Source of the DNA: Lophium mytilinum
Lineage: Eukaryota; Ascomycota; Dothideomycetes; Mytilinidiales; Mytilinidiaceae
Length of the DNA stretch: 64,000 nt
Assembly: GCA_010093605.1 (NCBI GenBank)
Contig: MU004190.1
Span: forward strand, 682,001-746,000
Reading direction: 5' to 3'
Position numbers and translations under genes: made by a program. This document shows, piece by piece, positions 10,961 through 22,154 of this stretch (position 1 is its first letter; the number at the start of each line of letters is the position of its first letter). Under the pieces are notes generated by a model that searched no databases, was not told where the DNA came from, and worked only from the letters and a program-made list of their open reading frames with translations.

Positions 10961-12623
10961 CTACAACTTCGCCAACCTCCTCTGGCTCTTCGCAACCATA
11001 TCCATCAAAATCTCCTCACTCCCCCCACTAACCACCAACACCCTCACATCCCTGCTAATCTGCTCGACCCTGCCCCCTCCCCCGCCCCTCGAGTACCCCA
11101 ACCCCCCAAAAATCTGCTGCGCCTCCCTACTAATCTTCTCGAGGTTATGCGCCGCCTGCACCTTCAGCAGCGCCGCCAGCGGCGAGAACTCGAGCGGCGA
11201 CGTGCGCACGGAGCGGTAGACGAGGTTCTCCATGAAGAAATGGACGGGCTCGAGTAGGCCCGTCATTTTGGCGATCTTTTGGCGGATCACTTGGTTGGAG
11301 AAGAGGGGCGCGCCGAAGGTCTCGCGCCGCAGGGCGTGTTTGTAGGAGTCTTCGAGGGCGATGCGGCCAAGGCGGAGGGCGGTGATGCCGACCCAGAGGC
11401 GTTCGTGGGTGAATGCTGTAGAGGCAGACGACGGTTAGTTATTCGTTCGTTGAGTCAAGTACAAGTGAAGGAGAAGGGAGGACTGACTCGACATCACGAT
11501 CTCGAAGCCCTTGTTTTCAGGGCCGATGAGGTTGTCGGCGGGTACCTGGACTTCGTCGAGATCAATGAAGGCGGAGCCTAGGTTGATTAGCAGGGTTTGG
11601 GGATTGAAGGGGGTGGGGATGCAGCGTACCGCTCGAACTGACGCCGGAGTTCTCCATCTTCTTTCTTGTGACGCCGGGCGAGTTTAGGGGGAATATGAAG
11701 ACTGAGATTCCTTTTGCGCCTTTGTTCCCGGTACGCGCTGCGATGAGGCCGTGGCTCGCCCATTGGCCTTGCGTTACCCATTTCTTTTGGCCGCTGAGGG
11801 TGTAGTGCTTTCCGTCTGCGGATTTGGTGGCTGTGGTGGTTAGGCCCGCGACGTCGGAACCAGCTGGGTTTCAATTAGCCTGGGTTCTTTTTCACTTAAT
11901 GGTATAGTCGAAGCTTGTGGTTCATATCTCATATATCAACCTCCAATTGCATGATCTTGAGCGTACTTTGGAGATCTGCGGCGATTGGTACTTCAAAGAA
12001 AGGGGTCATACCATCTGGTTCCGTAATCATGAGACAATGTCTCTGCTCGCCTCTCAAAAGAGGTGCAAGGTACTTCTGCTTCTGCTCTGGCGATGCGTAG
12101 ATTGAAAGAGGAGCTCCTCCGACAGTTGCTCCGCCGTTTATACCCCACACAGTTCCGAGGCACCCACAGCGCGCCATTTCGTCAATGAGCTTCCCTACAT
12201 TAGCACAGTATCATCTGAATCTTCCTAACAGCACTCACAATCGCATCATGAAACTCATCCCATTCCTCCGCATCTATACCTCCAGGCAGTTTCACCCCTT
12301 TCAAATACTCCTTCGGTAGTGGGAATACCGCGGCGGCTAGGAAACCTAGTGATGCATGGCGCTTGAAATTCTAGAACATCGACATATGTGTCAGTGACTG
12401 TCAGGCTAGCTTGAAGGCCCGAAAAATGATAATCCTAGCGTACCTTCTCAGGAACAAACCCCTGCTTTTCCCACTGTTCAACATTCGGCGCTACTTCCGC
12501 GTCTATGTACTCTCTAATAAATTTTTGAAGTTTGCGGTGGCTGTCTTTGTAATAGGGGTGGTGTTTATCGGTATGCCAGGAGGGATCCGCAGAGGGGATG
12601 TTTGAGGTGATGCAGTCAGCCAT
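10961..12623 (-). CDS. Acyl-CoA dehydrogenase with C-terminal AKL
   Basis: Six exons keep frame: 12444-12623, 12239-12370, 12012-12189, 11630-11863, 11488-11577, 10961-11415, giving 422 aa, a normal length. The N-terminal helical domain is followed by the signature MITEPDAGSDVAGL (split by an intron inside the Asp-Ala pair). The beta domain contains GQKKWVTQGQWASHG, and the C-terminal helical domain contains HERLWVG, QQIFGGLGYS and GGSEEILMDMV. The family uses FAD to form the trans-2-enoyl-CoA double bond. The protein ends RRLAKL, matching PTS1, so a peroxisomal enzyme is likely. The start at 12623 (MADCITSN) is preferred over an upstream ATG because homologous folds begin close to it. It is tandem with the next SDR and near a CoA ligase with the same terminal tripeptide. 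Confidence 0.93.
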
Positions 12624-13038
12624 TGTGGATGTGAGGCAAAGAGAAATGGCGTGGAGATTTGTTTTATGACATTTTGCCTGGTCTTGTTTATTTTGAGTAT
12701 ATGGAACCAAGACGCGAGTAATGCGGCTCGGAGAATCCTGGGCTTTGCTTCGGTAGCAGTGCACTTCCCGAAATCCGACTGGGTTAGTGTGCTGATGGGC
12801 ACTTCTCCGAACATCTAACCGAAATTCGTGGTACGGAAAATGTGATTTTTTTAGAGACTAGAGTAACTTGTGTGAGCAAAAACATTCAGATGAATGACAA
12901 GAGTTGTAACTGATAGACAGTCTAGTGCATTGTCTTTATGAGCAAATCACTGAAATGTGAGGATTGCGAAATCCAAGCAAAACTTAAAGGTGTTCATTTT
13001 CAGAAGACTTGCGGGATACAATACGGAGGTCTAGCTAT
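12624..13038. promoter_or_regulatory. 5' region of the acyl-CoA dehydrogenase
   Basis: This 415-bp spacer separates two minus-strand genes. It contains TCCGAA at 12806-12811 and further CCGA/CCGAAA words at 12768-12823, resembling triplets in the neighbouring cluster promoters. I see no gene in it. Regulation through these words is only a guess. Confidence 0.35.
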
Positions 13039-14086
13039 CTAATACTCTGCCATCTTGCCACCATCCGCCATAACCATAGACCCATGCATATAGCTCGCCA
13101 TAGAGCTGCTCAAGAAAACGCAAATATCTGCAATCTCCTCCGCCACAGCCAGTCTCCCGATTGGAGGATCATCAGCAATCTTTCTTGCTCCAATCTGTGC
13201 CTCCGACTCCTTCAACATAGCAATGCGCTGTAAGAGCATCGGCGTCTCAACGATGCCCGGGCAAACGGCGTTGATGCGAATTCCTTCTTTGCCGTGATCC
13301 ACAGCGAATGCTCTCGTAACTCCAACCACTGCGTGCTTAGAAACGACGTCTAGGGAACGTTAGATGAGCTTGGGGCGGTCCGATCGAGTGGCTTACAAGG
13401 CATGATGTCTGAAAGAGCTGAAAGACCGCAGGTGGATGCGATGTTGATAATGCTCCCCCGCTGCGCTCTGCGCTCTGGATAGCCCTCGATCGTCACCTTG
13501 AAGGCCTGCTCCCGCATCGCTCTAGTCTCTGCTTGAACGCAGAACATGAGACCCCGGGCATTAACGTTATTGACACGGTCGAACTCAGAGATTGGGTAGT
13601 CGGCCGATAGCGAGCGAGCTGTGCAAGTTACCTAAAACGGTTATTCCACTGTGCCTTCAAAGAAAACATTAGGCTTTATTACCCCAGCAACATTCGCCGC
13701 TTCATCAAGAGACATATGATTAGCCTTTGCTACAAGAGATGCAGACGTCCGGGAAATCTCACCATAATCAAGACTGCCAAAAGCTTCCACGGTCTTCTTA
13801 ACCATATTGTCTACCGACGTTTGATCGGAAACATCAGTGACGACCCCTAAGGTTTTGACATTTGGCCACTGCTTCCCGATCAACTGCGCCGTGTTCGCTA
13901 TGCTTGATTCATCTCTGTCTGCTAGAGCTATGTTTTGGCAACCTCCTCGAGCGTAGGCCAGCGCCGTCGCTTGACCAATGCCGGAACCTTCAAAGGTCAG
14001 TAAAATGCACAGGTCTTGTTCGCATCTGAGCAGCAAGAAATCGTACCTGCGCCAGTCACCAATGCTGTACCATTCAATAAAGCCAT
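13039..14086 (-). CDS. Short-chain dehydrogenase/reductase with one weak splice site
   Basis: Exons 14047-14086, 13763-13987, 13650-13699, 13397-13583 and 13039-13349 give about 270 aa. Motifs: TGAGSGIG (cofactor), NVAGVIKP, NVNARG, INIASTCG, YVVSK (YxxxK) and NAVCPGIVETP. The last exon ends MADGGKMAEY. A TAA codon follows residues GTVE at 13641. The open frame is restored only if the intron 13584-13649 uses a poor donor, GTGGAA, with a CTGAG acceptor. The phases agree, so the gene is probably intact, but a decaying copy remains possible. The intron 13700-13762 is 63 nt, in phase and stop-free. It is divergent from a second SDR at 14464. Substrate unknown. Confidence 0.82.
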
Positions 14087-14463
14087 ATTTTTGGCTAGCA
14101 GAGACATCCGCACAGACAATGTCTATATCCCAGCGGCATAACGCCCCCTCACGTGCAGTATCCCTCGCTCTCCTCGGAAGCATCGTCGAATGCCTAGCAA
14201 GGGTAAAAGATGGGGATGCGGAGAAAATCTGGGGCAAACAGGGATGCGCGTTTCACCCGCATGTCGCTTCGATTGGCCCGTGCCTTCAACGGGTATCGTC
14301 GTCCCCAAGTTCCGAATCACGTTCCGAACTCTTCGACTGACTAGTCCGGTTCCGAGAAAAGCGAGAAACGCTACTATTGGTCGTTGAATTCAACGTCGCG
14401 ATGAAGCGTATTGAAGAAACGATGTCTGGAGCTTGTGTTGCGGGATGAAGCAACGTAGAGACC
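14087..14463. promoter_or_regulatory. Divergent promoter of two SDR genes
   Basis: The spacer between two head-to-head SDR genes carries three direct TTCCGA words at 14310, 14322 and 14349 (the first two as TTCCGAA, 12 bp apart). Repeated CGG half-sites in one orientation are used by some Zn2Cys6 proteins. No binding evidence exists here. Confidence 0.4.
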
Positions 14464-15498
14464 ATGTCTGCTTCAAATCGACTGCAGCAAGTGCAGAGCC
14501 ATCTGGAGGCTGCTGATCCATTCGCTCAAGACCGTACTCGGATTGATGGCCATGTTGTCCTGATAACGGGAGCTGCGCAAGGTGAGTTCATCCTAGAATC
14601 CTGATCATCTGGATACTGCTGACCACCGAAGAGGCATTGGTAGAGCTACGGCGAGTCTGCTGGCTCGACAGGGCGCGAGGATTGCCATCAATGATCTGGA
14701 CGAAGCGAAAGCAAAGCTAGCCGTGGACGAGCTGACGGCTGCTGGACATGAAGCGTTTCACGTTGCGGGGGATATGCTGGATGAGGGCTTTCCGCCCAAG
14801 TTGGTCAATGCTGTTATCCAACGCTTCGGCAAGATCAACTGCTTGATAAACAATGCAGGTAGGGTGAACTGAGAGTTCTGTGGTGTTGATGCTAACGTTG
14901 CGCAGGCTTCTGCTTTGACAGTGCCCTTCACAAAATGTCGGAAGAGAAGTTCGACGTGATAATGAAGATCCACAACTATGTGCCTTACCGCATGATCAAG
15001 GCTCTGTCAACGCACTGGATGGACCCGGCAAACCTCGAAATGCCAAAATGTGTAATAAACATAGCTTCCACATCCGGTCTACACGGAGCGATGGGGCAGA
15101 TCAACTATTCCACAGCCAAAGCAGGAATCATCGGGATGACGAAGACGGTCGCATCAGAATGGGCTCGGTGAGTCCATCATACTCTCTTACCCCCTTCTCT
15201 AGGACACATACTGACACATTATAGTTATAATGTGCGTGCCAATACGGTGGCATACGGATGGATAGATACGCGTATAACGCGCCCTCCTACAGGCGCGGAA
15301 AAGATGGTTCTTGCTGGCCAGGAGATTGTTAGCGGAATTCCACTCAATGCTAAGAAATGGAGAGATACGAGCGATATTCCTCTGGGAAGACCTGGAACCA
15401 TAACTGATGCCGCTGGCGTAATGCTATTTTTAGCTTGTCCGCTGTCTTCTTATGTGACGGGGACCGTTATCGAGTGTACGGGAGGGCGTTATATGTAG
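14464..15498 (+). CDS. Short-chain dehydrogenase/reductase
   Basis: Exons 14464-14581, 14634-14858, 14906-15167 and 15225-15498 give 292 aa. The cofactor motif TGAAQGIG is completed across the first splice junction. INNAGFC follows across the second, and then INIASTSG, YSTAK (YxxxK) and the C-terminal TGTVIECTGGRYM. About 30 extra residues precede the usual SDR start. The asparagine found in the middle helix of most SDRs falls in IMKIHNYVP, a variant region. The family reduces ketones or oxidises alcohols with NAD(P). It is divergent from the SDR on the minus strand and is the last recognisable member of the enzyme block; a repeat-bearing stretch follows. Confidence 0.92.
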
Positions 15499-17077
15499 TA
15501 AAGAACCAATAAGCTCCGTACCATCCCAGCCTTTTCCATAATATGAAGATTTGTAGTGGCATTAGGTAGCAACCCATGGTGCACTGATCGAAGCTTACGC
15601 CAGCTAGCGAGCACGCGCTTACGGTTTGCTATCTTGTATGCCGCCAGCTAGCAATCCCATGTCCAAAAGCAATCTTGGTTTTTCTCAGCCGTGGGGGCGG
15701 AGTTGGACGCAAAGGATTCCCATCCCAGAGTAGGGAAAAGGTTGTGAGAGCCTTCCTTAGCGCGCTAATCCCGTACGCGAACACGATGCCAGCATCATGT
15801 CCAGATGCTTTTGAAAGATGAAATCATTTCAACCTTAATATAATGGGACAATGATGTCTCATAGAACTTATGTTGTATGAACATGGTTTTAGGGCCTTAA
15901 CACGATTTCCTTAGAACATAATATCCTGGTCAAACATGATCTTCCTTGCGAACATGGTATTTCTACCTAGCTTACGTAAGCTTGTATTATTTTACCTTGG
16001 CACCCTCCGGCACCGGGCACCACCTTAACTACGGTAGGTAGGGGTACCTAGGTACGTTGCCACCCGTGGTGCCGTGAATAATAGACCGGTCTAGGGTAAA
16101 CTTTCTAAAAGAGGAATTATTAAGAAAGATTTAGCTTTTAAGCGTTGGTGTGCCAAAAGATACAGTATTACCGAGGGAGTAAAAGAGGGGTACCCGAGGT
16201 AATCTTAAAATGTATGTTTTTGAACATGGTATTACAGCTTAACATGATGTTATACCGAACATGGTTTTTCTTGGCAACACTTGTCCTATTAGCATGCTCT
16301 CCCAATACTAATAGGATAATACCGTGGCCTCCCTAAAATAATGCTAATCGCTAGCAAGATATTGATACAACAGGCCAATGTAAGGATCTCCAGTAGAACA
16401 CGCATGTTAACATCATGCTAGCATCATGTCAACATAATCCTCACGGCAGCACGGTTGCAGCATCATGCTCGCGTACGGGCTTAGCGCGCTAAGGTTGTTA
16501 AGGAGGCTGCCACCAGCCACAGCTGCACCCCATTCCCGTAAACCACTTACCGCAAAGTCAAGAAAATGCCGACCCACGTGGGCGGAGCGACCCCGAACCC
16601 AAGAGAATGGGCACAGGTAGGAGCCTGAGGTTGGTGATGGTGGCAAGGCTGCAATCAGCCAATGGGGCTGCAGTCAGCCACAAGTTGCATCGCCACAGCA
16701 GCCACAGCACAGCATTACTAGGCCTATTTTGGGCCAGCTCATCTCGTGTACAAGGTCGTTTTGGGTAGGAGGGGAGTACCCATCCGTGAGATAGACTCAG
16801 GTAAGGGTTTAGGCTGTGGTGTATATGAATGTGAGAGTCCTGGAGTCCAAGGCGTATATCGACGTCGCTATATGCATTTCTCCCGCGCGTATCACCCCTG
16901 AATCCTAGTCAGTCCTTTCAAAGAGCATAGAAGATATTGAAGAATCCTACCCTCAACCCTGTGTCCCACAATCAGCTTCTCGACGCCCGAATCACCCTCT
17001 CAAGGAGCACAAAGATCCCCAAAATACTAGAGTCCCCAACCTGGACACTTCTTCTACCTAGGGACCCACTCTCAACC
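15499..17077. other. Gene-free stretch holding an inverted-repeat element
   Basis: No gene is seen over about 1.6 kb. The centre is the 740-bp inverted-repeat element listed separately. Outside it are short G/C-rich words and no open frame with domain similarity. The right end leads into a 2EXR-like gene. Confidence 0.6.
15755..16494. mobile_element. Non-coding element with 35-bp terminal inverted repeats (MITE-like)
   Basis: Positions 15755-15789 and the reverse complement of 16460-16494 match at 32 of 35 bases, beginning CCTTAGCGCGCTAA. The 740-bp interior has no coding frame. It repeats the word GAACATGGT in both halves (near 15880, 15950, 16220 and 16258). Length, inverted ends and lack of coding capacity fit a MITE or an internally deleted DNA transposon. 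I cannot see a clear target-site duplication, so the exact ends and superfamily are open. Confidence 0.62.
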
Positions 17078-18073
17078 ATGGATGGATCCCTCCCTCAAAA
17101 GAAAAAGCACACAACCTTTCAAAAACCCTCCAACAACCTCCAACCCCCAACCGCATCCATGCCTTACCACGAAGCCAACGGCAACGGCAACCGCAAAACC
17201 CTCACCGTCCACCATTCCCACCCTCAAAACAAGAAGCAAACCAATCAAGCATCCCACCCCAAGACCATCAACAATGCCCCATCACTCTCACCCATGAGCT
17301 ACGACCAAGCCAACCGCAACCGCAACCACAACCCCCTCCACCGCCTCCACTCACTCTCTCCGCGCCGCCTCCGCACCCTCTTCCGCTCCCCCTCTTCCCA
17401 CACCCCTTTCCCCCTCCTCGCCCTCCCCGCCGAACTCCGCAACGCCATCTACACCCGCGCCCTAACCCCCTGCATCACCACCCCCTCTCTCTCCATCCAC
17501 TCACCCCGCCACCCCCCCTCCTCCCCCCTCTTCGCCGTCTCGCGCCAAATCCGCCACGAAGCCCTCGACGTCTTCTACCGCACTCTCTACCACCTCCAGC
17601 GCTTCCACGCGCCCTACCCCCACCGCACCTTCGCGACCTTCGCGTCCCACCTCGGCGCGGATAGGTTGAAATCGCTGCGGCAGATTAGTGTTTCGTTGCC
17701 CGCGGAGGGCTACCGCTTCGATGTGGACGAGGTGCTCGCGACGCTGCCGCAGCTGAGGAGTGTGGAGGGGCGGATTGATGATATGAGCGTGACGGCGTGT
17801 GAGTGTAAAGTGAGGATACGGTGTCGGTGTGGCGCGCCGTATTACCGGGATTGGAGGGGGGTGTTGGGGGAGAGTGAGGAGTTTAGGGTGTTGAGGGAGT
17901 TGGTGGGGAAAGGGATGCGGGTGAGGGTGGTGTGGAAGACGCAGGAGAGAGATGAGGAGGGGGGCTGGTTGGTGAGGGATGATATGTTTAGGACGACGCA
18001 GCATAAAAGGTGGTTGGCCGAAGTGGAGGAGTGGATTGGGTGTGAGAGGAGGGAGGTGGAGGGGGTGAGATGA
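17078..18073 (+). CDS. 2EXR/F-box-like protein with basic, low-complexity N-terminus
   Basis: A single-exon frame of 331 aa from the ATG at 17078; the frame is open upstream but without an earlier ATG. After about 115 residues rich in Pro, Asn, His and Lys comes LLALPAELRNAIYTRAL, the conserved start of the fungal 2EXR domain. FAVSRQIRHEALDVFY and a region of charged residues follow. These proteins are abundant in Pezizomycotina and mostly of unknown function. The base composition flips inside the gene: the first half is C-rich on the plus strand and from about 17650 it is G-rich, visible mainly at third codon positions. The start codon is the least certain part. Confidence 0.75.
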   Translation: MDGSLPQKKKHTTFQKPSNNLQPPTASMPYHEANGNGNRKTLTVHHSHPQNKKQTNQASHPKTINNAPSLSPMSYDQANRNRNHNPLHRLHSLSPRRLRTLFRSPSSHTPFPLLALPAELRNAIYTRALTPCITTPSLSIHSPRHPPSSPLFAVSRQIRHEALDVFYRTLYHLQRFHAPYPHRTFATFASHLGADRLKSLRQISVSLPAEGYRFDVDEVLATLPQLRSVEGRIDDMSVTACECKVRIRCRCGAPYYRDWRGVLGESEEFRVLRELVGKGMRVRVVWKTQERDEEGGWLVRDDMFRTTQHKRWLAEVEEWIGCERREVEGVR

Positions 18074-19325
18074 AAGAGGGCGATGATAGGTTGTGCAGAG
18101 CTTGGAAGACGTTGAACGAAGCTGTTGAATGGGAATGATGGTGAGACGGTGGCTCGCATAGCTGCAATGCAGCCTCCTGTGTATATGTAGGCATCTAGCA
18201 GTTTTTCAGCTTGTTCGTTGAGGACTCTCCAAACTTGCGCGAGGTTATTACAATTTCGGGTTGGCGAAATGTTAGACTTGAATCAATACATAACCTACAT
18301 TTCGCGCATGTTTCATAGTGCTTGAGTTTCCACTCTTCCCTAGCTTCTCCTCGCCGACGCCGCGATAAAATTCGGGTACTGGTTGCGCAATGTGCGCGAC
18401 AAGCCAATCCCACAAGATTCAAATTCCTTCGTGAGTAATAGCCTTCGTACAATTGTCGAGCCCAACCTCACAAAACCTGATCAAGCTCAATTCCAATTTA
18501 CTAAAACGAGAACTAGGCGGCTCTGCATCATTCCCTGCACCATGAACATAACCTCCGTGTCCTTCTCATCGAAGCTGGCAAGTTAACCGACCCTTGCTCT
18601 GTCCTGTTGGAGGAGAAGAGGACGAGGTGGCGCAAAGTTGGACTACCACTCTTTTCCCACGTATAGGGTGACACTAGGCTCCGCGCTTCAGTCTGTATTC
18701 GGAAAGGCGAAGGGCAAGACTATGCGAAACTTAAGATAACCGAAGACCTGAACGTCGCTCTCTTTCGAAGGAAGACGTTTACCATCGAATTTTCGCAATG
18801 ATCGAGGGTGGGTTCACCCGTGATATGGAAGACCACGATAATGTGATAGAACCAGCTACGCGCATCTTGGAGATATTGGGACGAGATCCGCCAAGGATCA
18901 TGGTTAAGTCACGGGCTCACTCTTTCTCTCTTCCACAGGTAGTCTCCGCCGCATGGGATCTCCATCTCCAGCGTCCTCGTCTTAGCGAAAATACCTGGCT
19001 CTATACTCCGCCTCTAGTACCTCCTGTCCGTGATGGTTTAAGTCTGAGACTAGGTAGTAGTAATAGCACCATGACCTACAAGCGACGCCGCATGTGTTTG
19101 CGAGTCGTGTAATTCTTTCGAGATTTGGTATCCAACACCTGGTCTATCGTAAAGGCTCCTTATTGACCATGGAGGGCATCAGAGCGTTGTGAACTCGGGG
19201 AAGAAGACCGTCAAAGGCTCGGTAAAGGGCGCTGACGTCGAACAGAGGGTCCAGCATGCCGAATTGATGAGTTGTTCCTTGCCGAATGGATGAAAAGTAA
19301 ATTAAGCCCATCTAAAGCGGTTCCC
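18074..19325. other. Intergenic, no supported gene
   Basis: The frame at 18798-19112 (104 codons) has no recognisable motif and no clear start context, so I do not call it. The rest has many stops on both strands. I see no repeats or RNA genes. Confidence 0.5.
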
Positions 19326-21516
19326 TCAGCTATAGCCGCCGACTTCTCCGGGAAACGAGGCCCAGAAGTCTTGTGTTGCAGTGGCCATGATCGCTTCAAC
19401 TTCAGCATCGGTCATATCGAAGTTAAAGTCCAAATCGAAGTTTGTGTCATTGTAGGCGTGGTAAGACTGTGCCGAGTCGAAGAAAGATCCGTTATTGGCT
19501 AAGGGAGTAGTGGACGGCGGTGATACGAGTTGTGTGCCATGGCCCATGGTCTGTAATATGATTAGCATCGACATTAGCGATAACTAGGTTAATAATCAAT
19601 CGAAGCTTACTTCACGAATGGGCTCTCGTTCTCGCTCTCGTTCTCGCTCTCGGTCTAGCTGCTGCGGTGCTTCCTTACTCTGAGGCTGGACGGGTGACGG
19701 TTGAAGTGCGCCGTAGTCGATCATTGCGTTCCGCAGCACGCGTCGTTCGTCCGGAGAAGCAGGACCCTCTTCGCTGTGCAGAGTTCGGTAGTATGCTTGC
19801 ATGCGCTTGATTGTTTCAAACTGCGTTGAAAATGTGGTCAGTAAAGAAAGCAAAGATGACGAAGAATAGATACGCACCCAAGTATCAGCCATCGGCCACT
19901 GGTTCTTCATCTCTTTGAGAAAAAGACAACCTTGGATGACGCGCTCGCGCGCCTTTTGCGTTATAGCAGGATCGTCGTCATCGCTAGGGAAGTTATAGCT
20001 GTACAGGACCACACCAACAGCAGTATAGATGGTAAAACCAATCCATGGAACGAGACCTCGGAGAAAGAAGACTCCAAATGTACGCATCTCTTCAAGCATC
20101 TCGCACACCATTGTAGCTTCTCTGAAGAGCTCTTTGCGAGACATCCTCTGCCATTGCTTCCAAGATTCCGAATGCTCGTTGTATGATTTGGGCGTCTCAT
20201 CTGAATGACCGTTCTGAGGCCCAAGGACTGGCAGATAGGCGCGATGGAGAAACATGAATGACATGAAATGAATACAATGCATGTAGCAAAACGCTTGGCC
20301 TTGATCGACAGCGTTGTGTGAGTGCAGAGAAAACAAATCATATTGTAATCGTGGAGGAAGAGACCCCTGCCAGGCATTGAGATCATGTATCAGTTTGTGA
20401 AACTCAGACGTTTTTGCCCATGGTAGTTCATTGTTGACGGTCGATGAGCACGCCCAGCGGGCCACCATGCCCCAGATGTTCGCTGCGCGCAAGCTATACG
20501 CGATGATGCCGAGCTCACCAACGTCGAGAGAGATTGGTGGCATCACGATCTGACCGTCTATGTTCTCGCAACATACGGGCTCTCCGAAGACGAAGTCGTC
20601 CTTTTCGCATGGCAGCTGTATCATCATATCCGACGCATCCAGCGATCGCTTTCGACCCTTCCCACCACTGAGGAGGCTATCCATCAGGAAACAGGTCCAG
20701 GCAGTCCTTCGCCTTTCTTCCATCTTGATGAACTCTTCCCGGGTGGGAAGCCGGTCTTTGGGGTACTTTGGCTCTTGGCACAAGTCCAGCATTTGCACCA
20801 TGCGGATTGCCATTCCCAGGTACATCCACGCCCGCCGACCGTTTCCTGCTCCCCAATCGTGTCCTGTGAGCATCAGGAGGGCTTGTACGCGACTAACGCT
20901 CGGTGTCTCGAGGTCGCCTTGTAGAATCTGTCTGGCATGAGCGGCAAACGCGTTGCTGGCTTCTATCTGGCTTTTGAAGGGGGCTGGAGGTTCGCGTACG
21001 AATCTGGCGGAGGTATTAGTCCCTTATCTGGCCAATAGTTGAGATGCCGACTTACCTGATAGCCAGCGCGAGGATTGCCCACGCAACCCAAGTCTCCAGT
21101 GTTTTGTCGCGCATTCGCCGCAACAGCGTCGGCGTGTGATGGAAGCTCCATTTGTAGGAGCACCGGAGATAGCTGTTCTTCACTTCGTCGGTAAGAAGAT
21201 CGTAGGGGTCGAGGGCGGCGACATGCGCCGTCGGGCTTGAGGTTTGCGGCGAGTCTTGAGGGGTGGAGCTGTTGGCATTGGATGGATCGCCGAGTCGACT
21301 GGGTGAGTCCAGAAGAGTTGGTGTATGTCCGGAGGTGCCTGGAGAGTGCAGACGCGGGCGCTTTGGCTGTCGATGGATTGAAGAAGTGCCCGGCGGAGGG
21401 AATTGGCACGAGCTGGCGCGGTTGGTAGCTTTGCATCGATCGCATGGTGGAGCGTCGTTGTGGATGCATTTCTGCTTGGCACTGCGACACGCAATACATG
21501 CCACGGGATTCCTCAT
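19326..21516 (-). CDS. Zn2Cys6 fungal transcription factor
   Basis: Exons 21056-21516, 19878-21003, 19611-19820 and 19326-19550 give 673 aa from the ATG just before the zinc cluster; an in-frame ATG at 21651 would add 45 residues. The cluster is CIACRSAKQKC followed by CDRCKATNRASSC, so the last spacing is C-x8-C. A Ser/Pro linker precedes the fungal transcription factor domain (GNGRRAWMYLGMAIRM, ERRRTAWTCFLMD). The third exon ends with an Arg-Glu dipeptide run coded by alternating CGAGAG/CGAGAA repeats near 19620-19655. The C-terminal exon is Asp/Phe-rich, like an activation region. Intron 19821-19877 is 57 nt, in phase and stop-free. The neighbours are 2EXR genes, giving no clue to targets. 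Confidence 0.9.
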
Positions 21517-22154
21517 GGCGGCGACGCTTTTTGGCAGCGCGAAGGCATTGGAGATGCTAGCGGGGCCGCGATGGTGTTGACTTGGGCTGTCGGCTCGTCT
21601 CGTCTCGCAGCCTTCCGAAGATCTTCGCTGGGAGCTAGGAACCTCTTTCACCGAAGCTACCCCGCCACCAAGCTGCTTTTCTGCCTACCACTCGATATCC
21701 TAATGCAAAGTCATCGATACCAGTATATATTCTGTCCGAGTGGTGCAGCATTCGTTCTACCAGCTTCTGTACTCTCTGCTCCATAGCTCTCAATCAACGG
21801 GTCCTTGCTACAGAGGTACGTCCAGCTGTTTGTTCACATGCACATAGTATATAATCGAGGAAGAACCTTTTCATCTCTCAGTGTTTAGCACGCGTCGGTG
21901 TTTCTCGGAATCATCTATATTATCTATTCGCACCTGTTTCAAATCTTCTATCCTCTCATCTTCCCCTGGTAGTAGTGCAAGACTCTGATTTTAGCTGTCT
22001 AGCGTTCGACATCAAGATCAGGAGCCTAGATAAGGAGGTCGCTTCAGTCCAGTTGAGGTACAGGACAGTAATTCGAAACAATTCTAGCCATCATACCTGA
22101 CTCGCTTTCCAAGGCCCAATTCTCCTTGCTCAGCTTCGATATCAACTATCAACC
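21517..22154. promoter_or_regulatory. Divergent 5' region of Zn2Cys6 and 2EXR genes
   Basis: This is the spacer between a minus-strand regulator and a plus-strand 2EXR gene. Its first 135 bp may code for an N-terminal extension of the regulator. The rest has a CT-rich stretch at about 21930-21980 typical of fungal 5' untranslated regions. No other gene is seen. Confidence 0.45.

Noticed and set aside
10701-11219. 172-codon plus-strand frame
   Set aside because: It overlaps antisense the well-supported last exon of the acyl-CoA dehydrogenase and has no domain.
13641-13763. SDR at 13039-14086 as a pseudogene
   Set aside because: A GT..AG intron with the right phase restores a full-length SDR, so a weak donor explains the stop better than decay.
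18798-19112. 104-codon plus-strand frame as a small gene
   Set aside because: No motif, no splice continuation and no clear start context; not distinguishable from chance.
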